From an uncultured Alphaproteobacteria bacterium (lineage in GTDB: Bacteria; Pseudomonadota; Alphaproteobacteria; JAPOUT01; G958296285), in NCBI GenBank assembly GCA_958296285.1, contig OY282459.1, forward strand, positions 1,004,367 to 1,068,366: a DNA stretch of 64,000 nt, written 5' to 3'. Shown in pieces: positions 9,403 to 19,705 of the stretch. Both the position numbers and the translations under genes were made by a program. The stretch's first letter is position 1; each line of letters begins with the position of its first letter. The notes beneath the pieces are model-generated. The model worked only from the letters and a program-made list of their open reading frames with translations. It was not told the DNA's origin and ran no database searches.

Positions 9403-10406
9403 GCCCCTCCTCGTAAGATGATGAGAGCGCTCGCCGTCAGCGCCACCATCAGCAGCGAGAGCGGCAGGAAGACTTTCCAACCCAGACGCATTAACTGATC
9501 ATAGCGGTAGCGCGGGACGATCGCTTTTACCATAGCGAAGAGGAAGAAGATAAAGAGCGTCTTCAAGAAAAACCAGAAAAATCCGGGCAGCCAATTGAAA
9601 GGCGCGATGTCCAAAGGCGGCAGCCATCCGCCGAGAAAGAGAGTCGTCGCCATCGCGCACATCAGGATCGCCGCGGCGAGCTCCCCGATCATAAAGAGCA
9701 GATAGGGCGTGGAGGAATATTCCACCATGAAGCCGGCGACCAATTCCGACTCGGCTTCAGGGAGATCAAAAGGCGGGCGGTTCGTCTCGGCGAGCGCCGA
9801 GATGAAGAAGAGGACAAAGGCAGGGAAGAGCGGAAAGATAAACCACATATCCTTCTGCGCCATGACGATCGCCGAGAGATTGAGCGAGCCCGCCGCCAGC
9901 AGCACGCATACGATGATGAAGCCGATGGAGACTTCGTAAGAGACCATCTGCGCGGCGGATCGCAGCGCCCCCAAAAAGGCGTATTTGGAATTGGACGCCC
10001 ATCCGCCCATGATGATCCCATAGACGCCCAAAGACGTCAGCGCGAAGAGATAGAGGATTCCCAGATTGATGTCGGCGAGCGCCCAGCCCTCGGCGAGCGG
10101 CACGACAGCCCACGCGCCCAGCGAAAGCGTGAAAGTGATCAGAGGCGCCAAGAGAAACACGACCTTATTCGCGCCGTCAGGAATGATCGGCTCTTTGAAG
10201 AGGAATTTCAGAAAATCCGCGACAGACTGCAAAAGTCCGAACGGGCCGACGACATTCGGACCTCTCCGCATCTGCACGGCAGCCCAAACTTTGCGATCCA
10301 TATAAAGCGCGAAGGCGAGGAAGATCAGCAGACCGACAAGAATCGCCGCCCCATGCGCGACAATCCATAGAAAGGGGATTCCAACCTCTGTCAGGAAAGC
10401 GGTCAT
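9399..10406 (-). CDS. nuoH: NADH-quinone oxidoreductase subunit H
   Basis: A 335-residue membrane subunit forming the quinone chamber of complex I. Landmarks are [21 protein letters not shown] near residue 35, YEVSIG near 160, and [28 protein letters not shown] near 208, the acidic loop facing NuoB/D. The start at 10406 overlaps the nuoG stop as ATGA; the upstream extension is part of the nuoG tail read in another frame. Confidence 0.97.
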   Translation of the reverse strand: MTAFLTEVGIPFLWIVAHGAAILVGLLIFLAFALYMDRKVWAAVQMRRGPNVVGPFGLLQSVADFLKFLFKEPIIPDGANKVVFLLAPLITFTLSLGAWAVVPLAEGWALADINLGILYLFALTSLGVYGIIMGGWASNSKYAFLGALRSAAQMVSYEVSIGFIIVCVLLAAGSLNLSAIVMAQKDMWFIFPLFPAFVLFFISALAETNRPPFDLPEAESELVAGFMVEYSSTPYLLFMIGELAAAILMCAMATTLFLGGWLPPLDIAPFNWLPGFFWFFLKTLFIFFLFAMVKAIVPRYRYDQLMRLGWKVFLPLSLLMVALTASALIILRGGA

Positions 10407-12529
10407 TCGGCGGCAGCCCTTCTTTCTTCCTGTCTCATGCGGCTGCATGCCGCCATTGTCCGCGAGGCTCGCGCGACAGCGTTGGTCAGGTAGAAATCTT
10501 GGACGGCATAGAGGAAAGGCGCGTCTGTCAAGCGGGGCGGGGTTTTAGGGTTTTTCTCTTTGGCGATCTTCTTTTTGGCGGGAAGAACGGGGGCGGCGGG
10601 GGCGGGGGTTTCGTCTATTTTGGCGAGGCAGGGCGCGTCCTTCCGCATGGCGCGGCGGAGTTGGACGGGATCGTCATAGGAGAGCGGCATGTCCAAACGC
10701 TCGGCGAGGGCGTGAATGACGCGCCAATCCTCCCGCGCCTCTCCGGGCGGAAAGACGACCAGCCGACCTTCTTGCGCGCGCCCTTCGGTATTGACCCAGA
10801 GGGCGTTTTTCTCCGACCATGCCGCGCCGGGCAGAATGAGATCGGCATGGCGCGCGCCCCTGTCGCCATGCGAACCCTGATAAATGACGAAACTTTTGGC
10901 GAGAGCGTCCATATCCAGCGCGTCCGCATGGAGGAGATAGACCAGATCCATCGCGCCATTCTTGGAGGCGGCTAGGATTCCCGATGCGTCCAGCCCGCCA
11001 TCCTCGGGGAGGAATCCCAAATCCAAAGCGCCGACCTTCCCCGCCCCGATATGGAGGACATTGAATCCGTTCCAATCCTTGCCGAACATGCCGGTCTTTT
11101 TGGCGAGGTCTCTGGCGGCGGCGAAGATCGCCGCGCCGTCTGGTCGGGCGAGCGCGCCGATGCCCAAAATCAGCATCGGACGCTTCGCGGCTTTGAGTTG
11201 TCGCGCGAAGGGGCTTTTGCCATTGACGAGATCGGCGAGCGCGGCGGGCGTTTCGCCGAGCCATGCCGCGTCATAGGTGAGGTCGGTTTTTTGCCCTAAT
11301 GCGCCGATCGGGAAGCCGCCCTTCAGCCACCGCCGACGAATCCGCGCATTGATGATCGGCGCTTCCAAACGCGGATGGCTTCCGATCAAAAGAAGCGCGT
11401 CCGCTTCGTCTATGCCGGCGATGGTCGTGTTGAAGAGATATGTCCATCGGGCATTTTTCAGATCGTCAGGCGGAAGCGCCGCCCCCCCCGCGCCCCCCGC
11501 CGCCTCCTCCAGACGGCAGTCCAAATGGGGAGAGGCGAGCGCCGTCATCAAGTCTTTGAGCGCCTTGACCGATTCGGCGCAGGCGAGGTCTCCGGCGAGC
11601 GCGGCGATTTTCTTCGGATCGGATTTTTTTACGCGATCGGCGGCTATCCGCAGCGCCTCGTCCCACGAGACAGGGCGCAGGCGATTCTGATCATCGCGCG
11701 CATAGGGGCGATCCAAGCGCTGATTCTTCAGCGCGTCATAGGCGAAGCGCGTTTTATCGGAAATCCATTCTTCATTGATCTCCTCATTCAAGCGAGGAAG
11801 GACGCGCATGACTTCGCGCCCTCGCGCGTCCGCGCGGATGTTGGAGCCGACCGCGTCCATGACGTCCACAGTCTCCACCGATCGCATTTCCCAAGATCGC
11901 GCCGTGAAGGCGTAAGGCTTGGAGGTCAGCGCGCCGACAGGGCAGAGATCAATGATATTGCCGGAGAGTTCGGAAGTGATCGTCTGTTCCAAATAGGGCA
12001 TGATTTCCATATCTTCGCCGCGCCCCAGAGCGCCGATTTCCGCCGCGCCGGCGACCTCGCTGGCGAAGCGGACGCAGCGCGTGCAATGAATGCAGCGCGT
12101 CATAATCGTTTTGACGAGAGGGCCCATATCCTTGTCTTGGACGGCGCGTTTATTTTCGGAGAAGCGGCTGCGATCCAATCCATACGCCATCGCCTGATCC
12201 TGCAGATCGCACTCGCCGCCCTGATCGCAGATCGGACAATCCAGCGGATGGTTGGCGAGCAGGAACTCCATGACGCCTTGTCGGGCGCGGCGGACTTTCT
12301 CGCTGTCTGTCCGCACGATCATGCCGTCCAGCGCCGGAACGGCGCAGCTGGCGGTCAGTTTCGGCTGCTTCTCCACCTCCACCAGACACATGCGGCAATT
12401 GCCGGCGACCGACAGACGCTCATGGTAGCAGAAGCGCGGGATTTCCACGCCCGCCGCCTCGCACGCTTGGATAAGCGCCGTCCCGGGCGGCACGTCCAGT
12501 TTCTTTCCATTGATCGTCAGAGCGGGCAT
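10403..12529 (-). CDS. nuoG: NADH-quinone oxidoreductase subunit G
   Basis: A 708-residue iron-sulfur subunit of the peripheral arm. Residues 1-80 form the 2Fe-2S domain ([15 protein letters not shown]); the His-Cys cluster motif [14 protein letters not shown] is near 105, and 4Fe-4S cysteines follow in CIHCTRC and CPVGAL. The remainder is a molybdopterin-oxidoreductase-like domain without cofactor. An Ala/Pro/Lys-rich linker (about residues 630-670) precedes the C-terminal tail. The start at 12529 is 2 bases after nuoF. The longer in-frame extension upstream is Arg/Pro-rich and rejected. Confidence 0.97.
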   Translation of the reverse strand: MPALTINGKKLDVPPGTALIQACEAAGVEIPRFCYHERLSVAGNCRMCLVEVEKQPKLTASCAVPALDGMIVRTDSEKVRRARQGVMEFLLANHPLDCPICDQGGECDLQDQAMAYGLDRSRFSENKRAVQDKDMGPLVKTIMTRCIHCTRCVRFASEVAGAAEIGALGRGEDMEIMPYLEQTITSELSGNIIDLCPVGALTSKPYAFTARSWEMRSVETVDVMDAVGSNIRADARGREVMRVLPRLNEEINEEWISDKTRFAYDALKNQRLDRPYARDDQNRLRPVSWDEALRIAADRVKKSDPKKIAALAGDLACAESVKALKDLMTALASPHLDCRLEEAAGGAGGAALPPDDLKNARWTYLFNTTIAGIDEADALLLIGSHPRLEAPIINARIRRRWLKGGFPIGALGQKTDLTYDAAWLGETPAALADLVNGKSPFARQLKAAKRPMLILGIGALARPDGAAIFAAARDLAKKTGMFGKDWNGFNVLHIGAGKVGALDLGFLPEDGGLDASGILAASKNGAMDLVYLLHADALDMDALAKSFVIYQGSHGDRGARHADLILPGAAWSEKNALWVNTEGRAQEGRLVVFPPGEAREDWRVIHALAERLDMPLSYDDPVQLRRAMRKDAPCLAKIDETPAPAAPVLPAKKKIAKEKNPKTPPRLTDAPFLYAVQDFYLTNAVARASRTMAACSRMRQEERRAAAE

Positions 12530-12531
12530 GA

Positions 12532-13839
12532 TTATTCGGCGGCGGCGCGGGGGCGGTCGCGGTCGCCGGCGCGGGCGGAAAATTCGCGGATGCGCTCTTC
12601 CATCAGCGGACGAAAATGCCGTATCAGCCCTTGAACAGGCCATGCGGCGGCGTCTCCGAGACCGCAGATCGTATGGCCTTCAATCCTGCGCGAGACATCC
12701 AGAAGCGCGTCTATTTCGGCGCTTTCGGCGTTTCCTTGCGTCATTCGGGTGAGGATTCGCCACATCCAGCCCGCGCCTTCGCGGCATGGCGTGCATTGTC
12801 CGCAGCTTTCATGGCGGTAGAAATGCGCGATGCCGGCGATCGCCGCGATAATATCCACGCTTCTGTCCATGACGATCACCGCGCCTGTGCCGAGCGCGGA
12901 ATCCGCATCTTTGAGAGAGTCAAAATCCATGCGGACAGTGTCGCAGATTCTCTTCGGGATCAACGGCACGGAGGATCCGCCGGGGATGACGGCGAGCAGA
13001 TTCTCCCATCCGCCGCGCACGCCGCCCGCATAGGTTTCTATCAGATCGCGGAGCGGGATTCCCATCTCCTCCTCCACGACGCATGGCTTTTCCACATGAC
13101 CCGAAATGCAGAAGATTTTCGTGCCTGTATTATTTTGGCGTCCGAGTCCGCCGAACCACGCGCCGCCGCGCCGAAGAATTTCGGGCACGACCGCGATCGT
13201 CTCAACATTATTGACCGTGGTCGGCGCGCCATAGAGTCCCATCAGAGCGGGGAAGGGCGGTTTTAGGCGCGGCATGCCCTTCTTGCCTTCCAGACTCTCT
13301 AGGAGGGCGGTCTCCTCGCCGCAAATATAAGCGCCGGCGCCGTGATGGATATGAACCTCCAAATCCCATCCTGACGAGGCGGCGTTTCTGCCCAAGAGTT
13401 TCGCGGCGTAAGCTTCGTCTATCGCCTTTTGGAGAATCTCGCGCTCCGCGATGAACTCGCCGCGAATATAGATGTAGCAGCAATGCGCGCCGCAGGCGCG
13501 GGCGGCGTAGAGGCAGCCTTCCAGCAATTTATGCGGCTCGCGGCGCATGATGTCTCTGTCCTTGCAGGTGCCGGGCTCGGATTCGTCAGCATTGACGACC
13601 AGATAATGCGGCGCGTCTCCTTCTTTTTTCGGCATGAAAGACCATTTCAGCCCCGCCGGAAAGCCCGCGCCGCCGCGTCCGCGAAGCCCTGAAAGTTTGA
13701 CTGTCTGGGTGATCCAGTCTCCGCCTTTCTTGACAATCTTGGCGGCGTTCTTCCAATCGCCCCGCGCCCGCGCCGCCTTCAGAGACGCCGCGCCTTCGCC
13801 CGAAAGATTGGCGAAAATGCGATCTTTATCGGCGAGCAT
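12532..13839 (-). CDS. nuoF: NADH-quinone oxidoreductase subunit F (NADH-binding)
   Basis: A 435-residue subunit binding NADH, FMN and cluster N3. The NADH/FMN glycine-rich segment [16 protein letters not shown] is near residue 50, [15 protein letters not shown] near 85, [20 protein letters not shown] near 165, and the 4Fe-4S motif [12 protein letters not shown] near 345. Length is typical. It overlaps nuoE by 14 bases. Confidence 0.98.
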   Translation of the reverse strand: MLADKDRIFANLSGEGAASLKAARARGDWKNAAKIVKKGGDWITQTVKLSGLRGRGGAGFPAGLKWSFMPKKEGDAPHYLVVNADESEPGTCKDRDIMRREPHKLLEGCLYAARACGAHCCYIYIRGEFIAEREILQKAIDEAYAAKLLGRNAASSGWDLEVHIHHGAGAYICGEETALLESLEGKKGMPRLKPPFPALMGLYGAPTTVNNVETIAVVPEILRRGGAWFGGLGRQNNTGTKIFCISGHVEKPCVVEEEMGIPLRDLIETYAGGVRGGWENLLAVIPGGSSVPLIPKRICDTVRMDFDSLKDADSALGTGAVIVMDRSVDIIAAIAGIAHFYRHESCGQCTPCREGAGWMWRILTRMTQGNAESAEIDALLDVSRRIEGHTICGLGDAAAWPVQGLIRHFRPLMEERIREFSARAGDRDRPRAAAE

Positions 13840-14365
13840 CGGGCTTTCCCTTTCGCGCGAGGGCGTCTATCAGTTTTTCCAGCGCTTCGGGGGTCAGAGT
13901 CTCGTGATAGACCTCGCCGATTTGCGCGACCGGCGCGCCGACGCAAGCGCCCAGACATTCCACCTCCTGCCAGCTGAAAAGACCGTCTGTGGAAACCGCG
14001 CCTTCCTCGCCGATCCGCGCGCGGCAGATCTCTCTGAGCGCCTCCGCGCCGCGAAGCCAGCAGGAGATCGTGCGGCACAGCTGAAGATGATGACGCCCGA
14101 CAGGCGACAGTTGAAACATCGTATAGAAACTCGCCACTTCTAAGGCGCGCATCGGCGGCATGTTGAGAATCTCGGCGACATGGCGAATCGCCGGCTCCGG
14201 AAGCCATCCGCCATGCTGTTCTTGCGCCCGCCAAAGAAGCGGGAGAATCGCGCTCGCCTCGCGCCCTTTCGGATATTTGGCGATTTGCGTTTTCGCCCAA
14301 GCGGCGTTGTCCTTCGTGAAGGCGAAATGATCGGGCTGCTCGTGATGGGGCAGTCGGGCGGTCAT
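13826..14365 (-). CDS. nuoE: NADH-quinone oxidoreductase subunit E
   Basis: A 179-residue thioredoxin-fold 2Fe-2S subunit (cluster N1a). The cluster cysteines are in CRTISC (near residue 92) and CLGAC (near 132), the conserved C-x4-C and C-x3-C pairs. It overlaps nuoD by 4 bases and nuoF by 14 bases. Confidence 0.97.
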   Translation of the reverse strand: MTARLPHHEQPDHFAFTKDNAAWAKTQIAKYPKGREASAILPLLWRAQEQHGGWLPEPAIRHVAEILNMPPMRALEVASFYTMFQLSPVGRHHLQLCRTISCWLRGAEALREICRARIGEEGAVSTDGLFSWQEVECLGACVGAPVAQIGEVYHETLTPEALEKLIDALARKGKPDARR

Positions 14366-15585
14366 CGGTCAATCTCGCCGAAGACGATGTCCAGCGATCC
14401 CAAAATGGCGGAGAGATCGGCGAGCATATGCCCCTCGCTCATCGCCGAGATCGCTTGGAGATGGGGAAAGGAGGGCGCGCGAATCTTGCAGCGATAGGGC
14501 ATGTTGCCGCCGTCCGAGACCAAATAGACGCCGAACTCGCCCTTCGGCGCTTCCACCGCCGCATAGACCTCGCCGGCCGGGACGTGATAGCCCTCGGTGA
14601 AGAGCTTAAAATGATGGATCAGCGCCTCCATAGATCGCTTCATCTCATCGCGGCGCGGCGGCGTGATTTTGTGATCCGGCGTTTGGACGTCGCCTTCGGG
14701 CATTCCGCGCAGCGTCTGCTCCATCAGATGGAGCGATTGGCGGCACTCTTCCACCCGCGCCAAATAGCGATCATAGCAGTCGCCATTCTTGCCGATTGGG
14801 ATGTCAAAATCCAATTCGGGATAGCATTCATAAGGCTGACTCTTTCTGAGATCCCAAGCGATGCCGGATCCCCGAAGCATGACGCCGGAAAAGCCCCACG
14901 CCTGCGCCTCCTTCGCCGAGACTGTTCCGATATCCACATTGCGCTGCTTAAAAATGCGGTTCTCGGTCAGGAGCTCTTCTAGATGATCCATCATGTCGCG
15001 GCATGGCTGGCAGAAGGCGATCATGTCGCGGATGAGATCGGGCGGCAGATCGCGGGAGACGCCTCCGGGGCGGATGTAAGCGGCGTGCATCCGCGATCCG
15101 CTCGCGCGCTCATAGAATCCCATCAGTTTCTCGCGCTCTTCAAAACCCCAGAGCGGCGGCGTCAGCGCGCCGACATCCAGCGCTTGAGTCGTGATGTTCA
15201 ACAGATGACTCAAGAGGCGTCCGACCTCGCTGAAGAGAACGCGGATATATTGGGCGCGGCGGGGAATCTCCATCTCCAGCAGCGCTTCCGCCGCCAGCGC
15301 GAAGGCGTGTTCCTGATTGATCGGCGCGACATAATCCAGCCTGTCAAAATAGGGGACGGCTTGCAGATAGGTCTTATGCTCAATCAGTTTCTCCGTTCCG
15401 CGATGAAGGAGTCCGATATGCGGATCCACATGACGGACGACTTCCCCGTCCAATTTCAAAATCAGACGCAGCACGCCATGCGCCGCCGGATGCTGCGGTC
15501 CGAAATTGATCTGAAAGTCGCGCCTTTCGCCTTCGGCGTCTGACGCTTCGGGCGCGGCGGGCGCGAGTTTTTCGCTCTTGGTCAT
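14362..15585 (-). CDS. nuoD: NADH-quinone oxidoreductase subunit D
   Basis: A 407-residue 49-kDa-type subunit forming the quinone site with NuoB. It carries [15 protein letters not shown] near residue 27 (quinone-site histidine region) and ends DIVFGEIDR, the canonical C-terminus of this family. The start at 15585 overlaps the nuoC stop as ATGA; the longer in-frame extension is nuoC sequence in another frame. An acidic/Ala-rich N-terminal extension of about 20 residues precedes the conserved domain. Confidence 0.97.
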   Translation of the reverse strand: MTKSEKLAPAAPEASDAEGERRDFQINFGPQHPAAHGVLRLILKLDGEVVRHVDPHIGLLHRGTEKLIEHKTYLQAVPYFDRLDYVAPINQEHAFALAAEALLEMEIPRRAQYIRVLFSEVGRLLSHLLNITTQALDVGALTPPLWGFEEREKLMGFYERASGSRMHAAYIRPGGVSRDLPPDLIRDMIAFCQPCRDMMDHLEELLTENRIFKQRNVDIGTVSAKEAQAWGFSGVMLRGSGIAWDLRKSQPYECYPELDFDIPIGKNGDCYDRYLARVEECRQSLHLMEQTLRGMPEGDVQTPDHKITPPRRDEMKRSMEALIHHFKLFTEGYHVPAGEVYAAVEAPKGEFGVYLVSDGGNMPYRCKIRAPSFPHLQAISAMSEGHMLADLSAILGSLDIVFGEIDR

Positions 15586-16229
15586 TTTGGCTTCTCCCGC
15601 TCGGCGTCTGAGTCTGTGGCGGGGCGCGCCGGGCTGTCCATGCCTTCCCATGGGCTTGTGAAGTCAAAGCGCCGATATTCCTGCGCGAGCCGCACAGGCT
15701 CATAGACGACCTTTTTCTGCGCGTCATCGTATCGGACTTCCGTGAAGCCCGTCAGGGGGAAATCCTTGCGGAGGGGATGTCCTTCAAAGCCGTAATCGGT
15801 GAGGATGCGGCGCATATCGGGATTGTCGGAGAAGCGGACGCCGTAGAGGTCAAAGACTTCGCGCTCATACCATGCGGCGGCGGGATAGACGGCGATCGCG
15901 GAGGGGGCTTCCTCCTTTTCGGCGATTGGCGTCTTTAGACGAAATCGCGCATTCTGCGTCATGCTGAGAAGGTGATAGACGAGATCAAAACGCTTCTCGC
16001 GCTCGGGATAATCCACGCCGCAGAGGTCTATCAGGATCGTGAAGGCGCAGGACGGGTCATCGCGGAGGAATTTGAGAATGGCGGGGATGTTTTCTCTTTT
16101 CGCTTCGGCGGTCAGGGTTGGGGATGCCGGCGTGTCGGGGGCGATTTCTAGGCGCGTGAAGTTTTTCTTCATGCGGGCGAGGATATGGCTCCGCAGATCC
16201 TCGTAGAGTTGGAGGCTTTCGGCGCGCAT
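15582..16229 (-). CDS. nuoC: NADH-quinone oxidoreductase subunit C
   Basis: A 215-residue 30-kDa-type peripheral-arm subunit. The family signature is seen as [23 protein letters not shown] followed by [14 protein letters not shown] (residues about 120-160), and [10 protein letters not shown] lies near 70. nuoC and nuoD are separate genes, unlike the fused form of enterobacteria, consistent with an alphaproteobacterium. Confidence 0.97.
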   Translation of the reverse strand: MRAESLQLYEDLRSHILARMKKNFTRLEIAPDTPASPTLTAEAKRENIPAILKFLRDDPSCAFTILIDLCGVDYPEREKRFDLVYHLLSMTQNARFRLKTPIAEKEEAPSAIAVYPAAAWYEREVFDLYGVRFSDNPDMRRILTDYGFEGHPLRKDFPLTGFTEVRYDDAQKKVVYEPVRLAQEYRRFDFTSPWEGMDSPARPATDSDAEREKPK

Positions 16230-16235
16230 GGGGTT

Positions 16236-16775
16236 TTATCTTTCTATTGTTCCTGTGCGGCGGATTTTCTTTTGGAGTTGGAGGATTCCGTAGAGGAGGG
16301 CTTCGGCGGTGGGCGGGCAGCCCGGCACGTAGATATCCACCGGCACGATTCTGTCGCATCCGCGGACGACCGAATAGGAGTAGTGGTAATATCCGCCGCC
16401 ATTGGCGCAGGAGCCCATAGAGATGACGTATCGGGGTTCGGGCATTTGGTCATAGACTCGGCGGAGGGCGGGCGCCATTTTGTTGGTGAGGGTTCCGGCG
16501 ACAATCATGACATCGGATTGTCTGGGCGAGGCTCTGGGGGCTGCGCCGAATCGTTCCATATCGTATCTGGGCATGGAGGCTTGCATCATTTCCACGGCGC
16601 AGCAGGCGAGTCCGAAGGTCATCCACATGAGGGATCCTGTTCTTGCCCAAGCGATGAGGTCGTCTGCGGCGGCGACGAGGAAGCCTTGCTCGGTGAGCGC
16701 TTGCAGCGGATCATCCGCTTGGAGCGGATCGGCTGCGCGGAGGGGATTCTTTATTGGCGCGGGCGCGGTTTTCAT
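16236..16775 (-). CDS. nuoB: NADH-quinone oxidoreductase subunit B (cluster N2)
   Basis: A 179-residue PSST-type subunit that holds the terminal cluster N2 and passes electrons to quinone. The tandem cysteines are in [10 protein letters not shown], and the other ligands in [11 protein letters not shown] and [11 protein letters not shown]. The start at 16775 overlaps the nuoA stop as ATGA, matching the habit of this operon; in-frame ATGs at 16781 and 16802 are alternatives. The N-terminal tail has a short repeated DPLQA. Confidence 0.96.
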   Translation of the reverse strand: MKTAPAPIKNPLRAADPLQADDPLQALTEQGFLVAAADDLIAWARTGSLMWMTFGLACCAVEMMQASMPRYDMERFGAAPRASPRQSDVMIVAGTLTNKMAPALRRVYDQMPEPRYVISMGSCANGGGYYHYSYSVVRGCDRIVPVDIYVPGCPPTAEALLYGILQLQKKIRRTGTIER

Positions 16776-17137
16776 TGCCATTCTAGTGCGCCTTTTTTCC
16801 ATTCATAGATGAAGCCGATGGTGAGGATGGCGAGGAAGATCATCATAGAGGCGAAGCCGAAGAATCCGATTGTGTGGAAGGCGGCTGCCCAAGGGAAGAG
16901 GAAGGCGACTTCCAGGTCAAAGATGATGAAGAGGATCGCGACGAGGTAGAATTGGACGTTGAAGGGGATTCTTGCGTCATCAAAGGGTTCGAATCCGCAT
17001 TCATAGGGTTTGAGTTTATTTTCGTCTGGTTTTTTGGGCGCGATGATGAAGGGGATGATGAGGAGCGCGGAGCCGATGATTCCTGCGAGTGTGAGGAAGG
17101 TAAGGATAGCGAGATATTGTGAGAGGAAGTTGGTCAT
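16772..17137 (-). CDS. nuoA: NADH-quinone oxidoreductase subunit A
   Basis: A 121-residue three-helix membrane subunit, the first gene of the operon. The conserved loop [22 protein letters not shown] (near residue 45) is intact, followed by [12 protein letters not shown]. The start at 17137 is chosen because upstream in-frame residues are Pro/Thr-rich and lie over the promoter. The plus strand here is strongly C-poor, as is typical on the left of a repeat in this window. It contains one of the very few TCGA sites in host genes (about 16986). Confidence 0.96.
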   Translation of the reverse strand: MTNFLSQYLAILTFLTLAGIIGSALLIIPFIIAPKKPDENKLKPYECGFEPFDDARIPFNVQFYLVAILFIIFDLEVAFLFPWAAAFHTIGFFGFASMMIFLAILTIGFIYEWKKGALEWQ

Positions 17138-17171
17138 GGGGGTTTGTGTTTTGGGGGTTTGGGATGGCGGG

Positions 17172-17199
17172 AGTATAGAGCTGTTGGTTTTGAGCGCAA
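17172..17199 (-). promoter_or_regulatory. Probable promoter of the nuo operon
   Basis: On the minus strand TTGCGC (17199-17194) and TATACT (17177-17172) are separated by 16 bases and lie about 35 bases upstream of the nuoA start. Sigma-70-like by inspection only. Confidence 0.55.
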
Positions 17200-17230
17200 G
17201 AGACAAGTGATGCGTGGGCGTTTCAAAAGA

Positions 17231-17377
17231 AGGGGGGTTTGGGGGGCTAGCCCCCCAAGAAAAACCAAGCGGCGCGGAGCGCCGCTACAGGTCGGCGGGC
17301 GTGGCGAAACGAAGCGAGCGTTAGAGAGCGAGAAAGCCCGCCGATCCCCCTGCTCGCAGGAGCTCTTGTAAGCAGGG
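17231..17377. repeat. Mosaic palindromic repeat R1
   Basis: It combines the A module (a GGGGGG-TTT block followed by GGGGGGCTAGCCCCCC), a small GCGGCGC/GCGCCGC hairpin, and the B module: GGTCGGCGGGC at 17290 pairing with GCCCGCCGATCC near 17336 around an inner segment with GAAGCGAGCGTT. It ends in the F module around GCAGGAGCTCTTG. It lies between the divergent nuo operon and the coiled-coil gene and forms the left edge of the defence-gene island. Confidence 0.85.
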
Positions 17378-17412
17378 GCTGGGGTTTTCTCGTTTTCTCT
17401 TTTTCGGAGAGA

Positions 17413-17441
17413 TTGCGGGCGGAGAGAAGAAGCGCTACAAT
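17413..17441 (+). promoter_or_regulatory. Promoter of the coiled-coil gene, copy 1
   Basis: TTGCGG (17413-17418) and TACAAT (17436-17441) with a 17-base spacer, followed by a GAGGA site and ATG at 17466. The same promoter is conserved upstream of copy 2 at 29436-29464, although the adjacent spacer has changed slightly, which supports function. Confidence 0.65.
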
Positions 17442-17465
17442 CACGCAACCACGAGGAAATGAATC

Positions 17466-17789
17466 ATGAGCCTTGTTGACGTCTACGACGCCCTCAAAGA
17501 AGCGAAGGTTAGCGACCAGAAAGCCGCTGCCGCCGTGAAAGCCATAGAAGCTGTCCGCGAGGAAGCACGGTTGCGGCGCATAGAGGAACGAATCGGAGAA
17601 GTCCGAGTTGACATGGAAAAGGGCTTCGGAGAAGTCCGCGCTGAGATCGGAGAACTCCGCGCCGACATGGAAAAAGGCTTCGGAGAACTCCGCGCCGAAA
17701 TGAGAAGCGAAATACTTCTCTTGAAATGGATGTGCGGAGGGATCCTAGGTCTTATGGCGATGGCTTTCATCCGAATAATGTTTGGATAA
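17466..17789 (+). CDS. Small coiled-coil, membrane-anchored protein (DUF1640/CCDC90-like), copy 1
   Basis: A 107-residue protein. Residues 1-30 match the DUF1640-type head (VYDALKEAKVSDQKA), residues 35-80 are a charged heptad coiled coil built from repeats of GEVRAEIGELRADMEKGF, and residues 87-106 are a single membrane helix ending FIRIMFG. No catalytic residues are evident. Family members are thought to be membrane-anchored oligomers, but bacterial function is unknown. A paralogue lies at 29058-29411 with homologous DNA from the upstream hairpin to about 25 bases past the stop, as if copied as a cassette. The coil repeats differ in number between copies. Confidence 0.7.
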   Translation: MSLVDVYDALKEAKVSDQKAAAAVKAIEAVREEARLRRIEERIGEVRVDMEKGFGEVRAEIGELRADMEKGFGELRAEMRSEILLLKWMCGGILGLMAMAFIRIMFG

Positions 17790-17861
17790 AGTCTCACTGC
17801 CGCAAGCCCCGCGAGGTTTTTTCCGCTTTCTCTTTTTCGGAGAAATCGCGGCATGTCGCGC

Positions 17862-17867
17862 TATAAT
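17862..17867 (+). promoter_or_regulatory. Minus-10 element of the methyltransferase gene
   Basis: A perfect TATAAT 41 bases before the chosen start. The preceding CTCTTTTTCGGAGA block resembles the block upstream of the coiled-coil gene promoter, but no clear minus-35 with normal spacing is visible. Confidence 0.45.
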
Positions 17868-17907
17868 GCGATTCGCCTCCAAATCGCTCGCGGAAATACC
17901 TCCAACC

Positions 17908-19512
17908 ATGTCAAAAAATCCAGAACTTCTCACATTAGAAGAAGCGAGCCTCTTCGCCTCCAAACTGCTCGGCAGAGAAGTGACGCAGTCCAATATCGGC
18001 TATCTCGTCCAATATGGCAGAGTGCGAAAAAGCGGCGTCAATGGCGGCACAGCCGTCCATGCGAGAGAGCTGGAAAACTATTATCGGAATCAGATACGCC
18101 CCCAAGAAAAACGCTGGAAAGAAAAACTCGGAGACGATCTCAACTGGCATCTCTCTTTCACCGAATATCGGGAAGCCGAAAGGACGAAACATGTCCATCG
18201 GCTGCATCCCTATAAGGGCAAATTCATCCCGCAACTCGTGGAGTATTTCCTAGACAGCCGCACGGACTCTTTCAAGAAAGAGGCTTGCTTCAGAGAGGGC
18301 GATATCGTTCTAGATCCCTTCTGCGGCAGCGGGACGGCTTTGGCGCAAGCCAATGAGCTCGGCATGCACGCGGTCGGCGTGGATGTCTCGGCGTTCAACG
18401 CCCTGATCAGCAATGTGAAAATCGGGAAATATGATGTGAATCGGATTGAATCGGTCTTTCTCCGCCTGACCGAATCTTTACGAGAATTCCGAAAAGACCG
18501 CGAATATCTTCAGTTTGACGCGGAACTGACGGATCGCTTGAAAGCGTTTAATCAGAAATTTTTTCCGTCTCCCGATTATCGCCGCGCCGTCAATCAGGGG
18601 AAAATCCCGGAACGTCTTTATGCGGCGGAGAAGCTGAAAGGGTTTCTGCCCGTTTTTGACGCGCTTGTTCGGCGATATGGCGTTGAGGTCGCGCCGCGCG
18701 GCGGGCGCTCTTTCTTGGATCAATGGTATGCGCCGTCTGTCAGACGGGAGATGGATTTTCTGTTTAAGGAGATGAAAGAGATTCGCCATGCCGAAGTGAA
18801 GAAACTCGCGGCGGTTGTTTTAAGTCGGGCGATTCGCTCATGCCGCGCCACGACTCATGCCGATCTCGGAACGCTGAAAGAGCCTGTCGCGCGTCCCTAT
18901 TATTGCAAGAAGCATGGGAAGGTCTGCAAGCCGATTTTGTCTGTTTTTGGGTGGTGGCGGCGCTATTGCGAAGACACGTGCCAGCGTCTCCGCGAGTTTG
19001 ACGCTTTGAGGACAGAGACGCGTCAGCGCTGTTTGGTCGGCGACAGCCGGACGATAGACATCCCTGCCGCTCTGAAGAGAAAAGACAGAGCGCTTGCTGA
19101 TTTGGTTGCCTCTAGGAAGATCAAGGGCATTTTTTCCAGTCCGCCCTATGTTGGCTTGATAGATTATCACGAGCAGCATGCCTATTCTTACGATCTCTTT
19201 GGTTTTTCTAGGCGGGACGGTTTGGAGATAGGTCCGCTTTCTCGGGGGCAGGGGCTTGAGGCTCGGCTTTCTTATGCGCGTGAGATTGCTCGGGTTTTGG
19301 TGAATTGTCGGCGATTTTTGGTTGAGGATTTTGACATATTTTTGGTTGCCAATGACAAATATGGTTTATATCCGCGCATTGCTGATGATTCTGATATGCG
19401 GATTGTTCGTCAATATCGGCGTCCTGTTTTGAATCGGGTTGAGAAGGATCGCATGGTGGCTTATTCGGAGTCCATTTTTCATCTTAAGGCGAATGTTTGC
19501 GCTGTTGCATAG
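17908..19512 (+). CDS. DNA methyltransferase (SPPY type, N4-cytosine or N6-adenine)
   Basis: A 534-residue amino-methyltransferase. An N-terminal region (about 1-65) with LTLEEASLFASKLL looks like a small DNA-binding or helper domain; the SAM motif DPFCGSGTALAQA is near residue 132 and the catalytic SSPPYVGLIDYHEQHAYSYDLF near 410, so motif I precedes motif IV (beta-like order). The start at 17908 is used because an in-frame ATG at 17782 lies upstream of TATAAT. Neighbours are a HEPN-like protein and an Mrr endonuclease, suggesting a restriction-modification role. It contains no TCGA, unlike those neighbours, so it may have resided longer in this genome. The target is not predictable. Its stop codon falls inside repeat R2 and the last 400 bases are G/T-rich. 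Confidence 0.82.
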   Translation: MSKNPELLTLEEASLFASKLLGREVTQSNIGYLVQYGRVRKSGVNGGTAVHARELENYYRNQIRPQEKRWKEKLGDDLNWHLSFTEYREAERTKHVHRLHPYKGKFIPQLVEYFLDSRTDSFKKEACFREGDIVLDPFCGSGTALAQANELGMHAVGVDVSAFNALISNVKIGKYDVNRIESVFLRLTESLREFRKDREYLQFDAELTDRLKAFNQKFFPSPDYRRAVNQGKIPERLYAAEKLKGFLPVFDALVRRYGVEVAPRGGRSFLDQWYAPSVRREMDFLFKEMKEIRHAEVKKLAAVVLSRAIRSCRATTHADLGTLKEPVARPYYCKKHGKVCKPILSVFGWWRRYCEDTCQRLREFDALRTETRQRCLVGDSRTIDIPAALKRKDRALADLVASRKIKGIFSSPPYVGLIDYHEQHAYSYDLFGFSRRDGLEIGPLSRGQGLEARLSYAREIARVLVNCRRFLVEDFDIFLVANDKYGLYPRIADDSDMRIVRQYRRPVLNRVEKDRMVAYSESIFHLKANVCAVA

Positions 19513-19664
19513 AAGCTGAAGGTGAAGGGGGGTTTGGGGGGCTAGCCCCCCTTGAGAAGGGGGGGGTCGGGGGAACCCCCCGAAAGCGCGTGGGTGGGTG
19601 GGAAAAGAGCTTTTGCGCAGTGAGCGTAGCGAACAAGCAAAAGCGACCCACCCACGCGCCCCTG
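19506..19664. repeat. Mosaic palindromic repeat R2
   Basis: It begins with the D module (GCATAGAAGCTGAAGG), then the A module with GGGGGGCTAGCCCCCC, a GGGGG-AA-CCCCC hairpin, and the C module: GCGTGGGTGGGTGGG at 19588 pairing with CCCACCCACGCGCC near 19647. The D module supplies the TAG stop of the methyltransferase gene. It is cut at its right end by a 15-bp direct repeat. Confidence 0.85.
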
Positions 19665-19679
19665 CTAACCACATAACTA
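19665..19679. repeat. 15-bp direct repeat, left copy
   Basis: CTAACCACATAACTA, exactly repeated at 20365-20379, 700 bases away. The pair brackets the HEPN-like gene and the left copy interrupts the expected end of R2, suggesting a target duplication or attachment sites. Confidence 0.85.
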
Positions 19680-19705
19680 AGTCACGATAAGCATGGAAAG
19701 TAAGT

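Noticed and set aside
17782-17907. Upstream in-frame start for the methyltransferase
   Set aside because: The 42-codon extension spans a TATAAT box and the end of the coiled-coil transcription unit; ATG 17908 fits better.
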